Positions 5,866 to 8,014 of a stretch of 8,014 bases of DNA are shown piece after piece. The stretch spans positions 1 to 8,014 of the forward strand of contig JBEKKT010000042.1 in assembly GCA_050010535.1 (NCBI GenBank), read 5' to 3'. Numbering within the stretch: the stretch's first letter is position 1; each line of letters opens with the position of its first letter. Source of the DNA: JAJRAG01 sp050010535. Its GTDB lineage: Archaea; Thermoplasmatota; Thermoplasmata; Methanomassiliicoccales; JACIVX01. The position numbers and the translations under genes were made by a program. A model generated the notes under the pieces. The model ran no database searches, was not told where the DNA came from, and saw nothing but the letters and a program-made list of their open reading frames with translations.

Positions 5866-5873
5866 TTTATCTA
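5866..5873 (+). promoter_or_regulatory. TATA box for the ribbon-helix-helix/integrase operon
   Basis: TTTATCTA is centred about 27 nt upstream of the ATG at 5896, so transcription would begin at or within a base or two of the start codon, a leaderless message. It lies only 18 bp past the tRNA 3' end. Confidence 0.6.
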
Positions 5874-5895
5874 CCCAGACTACATAGCAGTCTTC

Positions 5896-6579
5896 ATGGA
5901 AAAGTCCCCCGGAAGGCCGGATCTCGGGAAGTCGAAGACGATCAAGGAAAGAACGGTCTACATCTACCTTCCCACCAAAGACATGCTGGATGGGTGGAAA
6001 AAGGAGGCCAAGAGACATGGGCTATCGCTCTCCCGCTTCGTTCAAGAAGTCGTCGATGACGTCTTGCGAAGAAGTCCCGACGGCATCACGCCCAGAGAAG
6101 AGATCAAGACCAAACTGGATAAGGCATCTAACGAACTGGCATCTTTGCGGGCGGAGAAGGAGGAATTACGTTCTCAATTGAGTCGGACGGAGCGGCTGGT
6201 GGCATCATACCGAGAATCGCTCTATGTGCTGGTTGAGGTTCCTCAGAAGGATGCCGTGTTGAGTGGTCTTATAGGGCTGTTCGTTCGACGAAGGGTCTGG
6301 AGGTTGGACGACGTCCCAGCCGCCCTAGGCATTAATCTGGCTGATGAAGAAGCGATGAGGAGGCTCCGGACCGACATAGACTATCTCAAGATGCTGGGCC
6401 TTATCAAAGGGGATTTCGAGGAACTGAGGTGCAGAATTGGAGCAAGAAAGAAGCGAAAAAAGTCACCGGAGGCCGAAAGAAAGAGGGCTGCAAGGTCTGC
6501 TCGACGCCTTTCTCGAAGACTGCAGACTTCGAGGCATGACAGCGATGACAGTGGCGTCATACGCCTCGGGCCTTCGTGA
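5896..6579 (+). CDS. Ribbon-helix-helix, coiled-coil, winged-helix DNA-binding protein next to integrase
   Basis: This 227-residue protein has three visible parts. Residues 19-58 form a ribbon-helix-helix domain: strand RTVYIYLP, helix KDMLDGWKKEAKRHG, then LSLSRFVQEVVDDVLRR. Residues about 67-112 are a heptad-like coiled coil (KLDKASNELASLRAEKEEL and onward). Residues about 118-178 look like a winged helix (AVLSGLIGLFVRRRVWRLDD, then a recognition-helix-like RRLRTDIDYLKMLGLI). The last 47 residues are a basic Arg/Ser tail that lies wholly within the overlap with the integrase gene. The role is probably dimeric DNA binding, as a repressor or a recombination accessory/excision factor; this is inference from domain order and position. 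I chose ATG 5896 because a TATA box sits 27 nt upstream; an upstream TTG at 5854 would start before that box. It is probably co-transcribed with the integrase. Confidence 0.8.
   Translation: MEKSPGRPDLGKSKTIKERTVYIYLPTKDMLDGWKKEAKRHGLSLSRFVQEVVDDVLRRSPDGITPREEIKTKLDKASNELASLRAEKEELRSQLSRTERLVASYRESLYVLVEVPQKDAVLSGLIGLFVRRRVWRLDDVPAALGINLADEEAMRRLRTDIDYLKMLGLIKGDFEELRCRIGARKKRKKSPEAERKRAARSARRLSRRLQTSRHDSDDSGVIRLGPS
6426..6431 (+). promoter_or_regulatory. Shine-Dalgarno site fixing the TTG start of the integrase
   Basis: GAGGTG lies 5 nt before TTG 6437, inside the upstream gene. The strong match and ideal spacing support a TTG start, and hence a genuine long overlap between the two genes. 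Confidence 0.7.
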
Positions 6580-7414
6580 TTTCCGGCGATTCTTGGAGAG
6601 CATAGGCATAGAAGAAGTCGGCAAGATCGACAAGGAGGCGGTTCGCGGCTACATAGGTTTACTCAGAGAGGAGAGGAAGCTCACAACCTCCACGATAGAG
6701 AACCACCTCTCCAGCATATCATGTTTCCTGGATTACCTGATTTATGAGGAAATCATCGAATCGAATGTCGCCCTGGCCGTCAGGAAAAGATATCTGCGAA
6801 GGTACAAGAGCGACGACTCTGAAGCCGAGACGAGGAAGCTCATCACGGTGGAGGAACTCAAGACCCTTGTCAACTCGATCATCATCCCGAGGGATAAGGC
6901 GATCATCGTGCTCTTTGCGAAGACTGGAATCCGAAGAAGCGAGCTTCTTTCAATCGACGTAGGGGATGTCGACCTCGTCAGCTTGAAGATTAGGTTGAAG
7001 CCGAAGGCGAAACGATCGAATCGGACGGTCTTCTTCGACGAGGAGTGCGCGAGGGTCCTTCAGGACTGGCTGAAAGTGCGGGAGAGATACGCGAGGAAGG
7101 AAATCCCGGCTCTGTTCGTTACCGAGGCCGGCGGAAGACTCAATCGGAGCGGGGTGTACCTCGTCGTGACCCGCCACGCAGCCCGCGTGGGCCTCCATAA
7201 CGCCTCCTCAGACAAGCTCGAGGACCACTTCACGCCTCATTGCCTCAGGCACTGGTTCACTACCTACCTCAGGAGGAACAACATGCCGAGGGAAATGATC
7301 CAGGAGCTTAGGGGTGATGTGAGGAAGGAAGCGATCGACATCTATTATCATATCGACGCCGAGGATCTTCGCAGGACTTACCTGCGGTGCATGCCGCAGC
7401 TCGGAATCCGGTGA
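6437..7414 (+). CDS. Tyrosine recombinase (integrase), XerA/haloarchaeal-integrase-like
   Basis: The 325-residue protein would cut and rejoin DNA at short attachment sites through a 3'-phosphotyrosine. Residues about 17-105 form the SAM-like core-binding domain (LLDAFLEDCRLRG to CFLDYL). The catalytic domain follows from about 135. Active-site residues are Arg166 in TGIRRSELL, a Lys in the KPKAKRSNRTV beta hairpin (probably Lys192), His268 and Arg271 in HCLRHW, and nucleophile Tyr303 in DIYYHI. The second His, usually in LGH nine residues before the Tyr, is Asp294 (LRGD), a variant I recall from haloarchaeal-type integrases, so the enzyme may well be active. The start is TTG 6437, supported by a GAGGTG 5 nt upstream, and it gives a 143-nt out-of-frame overlap with the preceding gene. 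Location 0.6 kb past tRNA-Ser suggests integration at that tRNA. The gene appears intact, not split in the SSV manner. Confidence 0.92.
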   Translation: MEQERSEKSHRRPKERGLQGLLDAFLEDCRLRGMTAMTVASYASGLRDFRRFLESIGIEEVGKIDKEAVRGYIGLLREERKLTTSTIENHLSSISCFLDYLIYEEIIESNVALAVRKRYLRRYKSDDSEAETRKLITVEELKTLVNSIIIPRDKAIIVLFAKTGIRRSELLSIDVGDVDLVSLKIRLKPKAKRSNRTVFFDEECARVLQDWLKVRERYARKEIPALFVTEAGGRLNRSGVYLVVTRHAARVGLHNASSDKLEDHFTPHCLRHWFTTYLRRNNMPREMIQELRGDVRKEAIDIYYHIDAEDLRRTYLRCMPQLGIR

Positions 7415-7420
7415 AACGGC

Positions 7421-7512
7421 TGCCATCCGCCCTATTATCGACGTTTAACCGATTAGTTTGAACTGGTCGGCTATCTTCCTACTCTCATATGATAGTTCGG
7501 CAGCGGATGGCA
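7421..7512 (+). ncRNA. Candidate structured RNA (three-stem fold) after the integrase gene
   Basis: Seven bases after the integrase stop, a perfect 10-bp inverted repeat, TGCCATCCGC (7421-7430) and GCGGATGGCA (7503-7512), encloses 72 nt. Inside, CCGATTAGTT (7449-7458) pairs with AACTGGTCGG (7461-7470). Its two mismatches in DNA are U-G wobbles in plus-strand RNA only. Next to it CTATC (7471-7475) pairs with GATAG (7491-7495). Together they could form a three-way junction. No known family is recognised. It may be a separate RNA, the 3' end structure of the integrase message, or a DNA site for recombination proteins. This is a fold read by eye. Confidence 0.3.
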
Positions 7513-7780
7513 CACTGAAACCCTTTTCGGGAATCCTATGCTCTCCTCTTAAGGACCATCTGAGGCAGTGCCGATCTGTTTGTAGGTGGAACGCCAATAC
7601 TCATAAGCGGCCAGACTCCGTCATCGCATGAGCTGAACTACATCCCCCATGATAAGTCAAGGATAATCTAGCTATGAGCCGTCCGTCCGCGTCGAAAACC
7701 TCATTTGTTCCTCGAGATCCGGTCGGTAAAACGAAGAACTGCGAGAGTTCCGAGTCCCCTCTATAGTCTCACTCTGCACA

Positions 7781-7834
7781 CTCAACGCACTTCTCAAGGC
7801 AGGGAGAGAGTCTTGAGCTTCTGGTCAAGCTCAA
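7781..7834. repeat. Cluster of CTCAA/TTGAG half-sites including an 8-bp inverted repeat
   Basis: TTGAGCTT (7813-7820) and AAGCTCAA (7827-7834) form a perfect dyad around a 6-bp spacer. CTCAA also occurs at 7781-7785 and 7793-7797, 12 bp apart on one face of the helix. The cluster ends about 28 bp before the TATA-like box of the gene at 7902, where an archaeal activator or repressor would bind. There is no T run after the dyad, so it does not look like a terminator. Confidence 0.35.
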
Positions 7835-7862
7835 AAACTCGTATCCTAGGCGAATTTTTCGA

Positions 7863-7871
7863 TATTAAAAA
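7863..7871 (+). promoter_or_regulatory. TATA-like box upstream of the partial membrane protein gene
   Basis: TATTAAAAA within an A/T-rich run lies about 31-39 nt before the ATG at 7902, placing a start site near 7893-7897, so the message would be leaderless or nearly so. No Shine-Dalgarno is seen before the ATG, in keeping with that. Confidence 0.45.
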
Positions 7872-7901
7872 CTTTCGCAAGTGTCACTTTCGCAACTAAG
7901 A

Positions 7902-8014
7902 ATGAAGCCGCCTATCTCTTTCTTCATGGAGCCGTTGAAGAATACCTTCTGCCTCTATCGGAACGTGACCAGAGAAATGGTTCCTGTCGTGGCTGTCGCG
8001 TTGATAGTGGCGGT
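7902..8014 (+). CDS. N-terminal part of a probable membrane protein, cut by the window edge
   Basis: An open frame starts at ATG 7902 and runs off the right edge after 37 codons. It begins MKPPISFFMEPLKNTFCLYR and continues NVTREMVPVVAVALIVAV. A short, basic, amphipathic lead is followed by an uninterrupted hydrophobic run (from about residue 27) that looks like the start of a first transmembrane helix. The arrangement resembles the N terminus of a secondary transporter such as an MFS member, but 37 residues cannot prove a family. An alternative start is Met9 (7926). The TATA-like box and the upstream dyad cluster support a real, possibly regulated transcription start. It may belong to the host or be cargo of the putative integrated element. 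Confidence 0.55.
   Translation, partial: MKPPISFFMEPLKNTFCLYRNVTREMVPVVAVALIVA

Larger units (their letters stand above)
7513..7901. other. Non-coding stretch without a recognisable gene
   Basis: I see no supported coding frame here. A 64-codon frame at 7705-7899 starts with no ribosome site and lacks protein-like composition. The stretch contains a short CCC/GGG hairpin near 7520-7535 and the repeat cluster listed separately at 7781-7834. I find no exact copy of the tRNA-Ser 3' end. Confidence 0.5.

Noticed and set aside
7744..7762. Stretch resembling the tRNA-Ser T arm (GAGTTCCGAGTCCCCTC against GAGTTCGAATCTCCTC), considered as a distal attachment site
   Set aside because: It needs a gap and several mismatches and has no acceptor-stem sequence after it. 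An attachment core should be an exact repeat.
7705..7899. 64-codon plus-strand frame before the partial membrane protein
   Set aside because: It has no ribosome site or promoter at its start, spans the repeat cluster and TATA-like box, and its residues show no fold-like pattern.

Overview
This window is archaeal chromosomal DNA of moderately high G+C. The evidence is a class V archaeal fructose-bisphosphate aldolase/phosphatase, a short (225 aa) archaeal triosephosphate isomerase, an archaeal DnaG primase with a toprim domain and a LonB-like AAA+ ATPase. It also includes a tRNA-Ser carrying an intron at the archaeal 37/38 position, and BRE/TATA promoters in front of several genes. A euryarchaeal lineage, perhaps near Thermoplasmata, is my guess from overall gene flavour; no single marker here proves it.

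Layout, left to right. (1) Bases 1-1593, plus strand: the 3' part of the FBP aldolase/phosphatase gene overlaps a TTG-started tpi by 8 nt. The two enzymes act next to each other in gluconeogenesis (triose-phosphate interconversion, then condensation and dephosphorylation to fructose 6-phosphate). (2) 1594-1811: a spacer with an oligo-T tract at the tpi stop and a doubtful small basic ORF on the minus strand. (3) 1812-2246, plus strand: a RimI/Ard1-type N-acetyltransferase, whose stop codon shares the palindrome CTAG with the stop of the convergent gene. (4) 2243-5037, minus strand: dnaG followed by a LonB-like AAA+ ATPase that has a zinc ribbon and no protease domain, coupled by a TGATG stop/start junction. 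A strong BRE/TATA lies about 190 nt upstream of dnaG, giving a long leader with a hairpin near its 5' end. (5) 5343-5555, minus strand: a 70-residue beta-grasp (ThiS/MoaD/SAMP-like) protein ending exactly in Gly-Gly. (6) 5740-5847, plus strand: tRNA-Ser(CGA) with a 23-nt intron.

(7) 5896-7414, plus strand: immediately after the tRNA lie a ribbon-helix-helix/coiled-coil/winged-helix DNA-binding protein and a tyrosine recombinase that overlap by 143 nt in different frames. A tRNA followed by a small regulator and an integrase is the usual left end of an archaeal integrative element, but I find no exact second att copy in the window. (8) 7415-7901: a 487-bp stretch without a convincing gene. Its first 100 nt can fold into a three-stem RNA, and its last 120 nt hold inverted repeats in front of a TATA-like box. 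(9) 7902-8014: the first codons of a probable membrane protein cut by the right edge.

The most noteworthy items are the protease-less, zinc-ribbon LonB relative coupled to dnaG, the lone Gly-Gly ubiquitin-fold protein with a dyad around its putative promoter, the overprinted regulator/integrase pair beside tRNA-Ser, and the possible structured RNA after the integrase.
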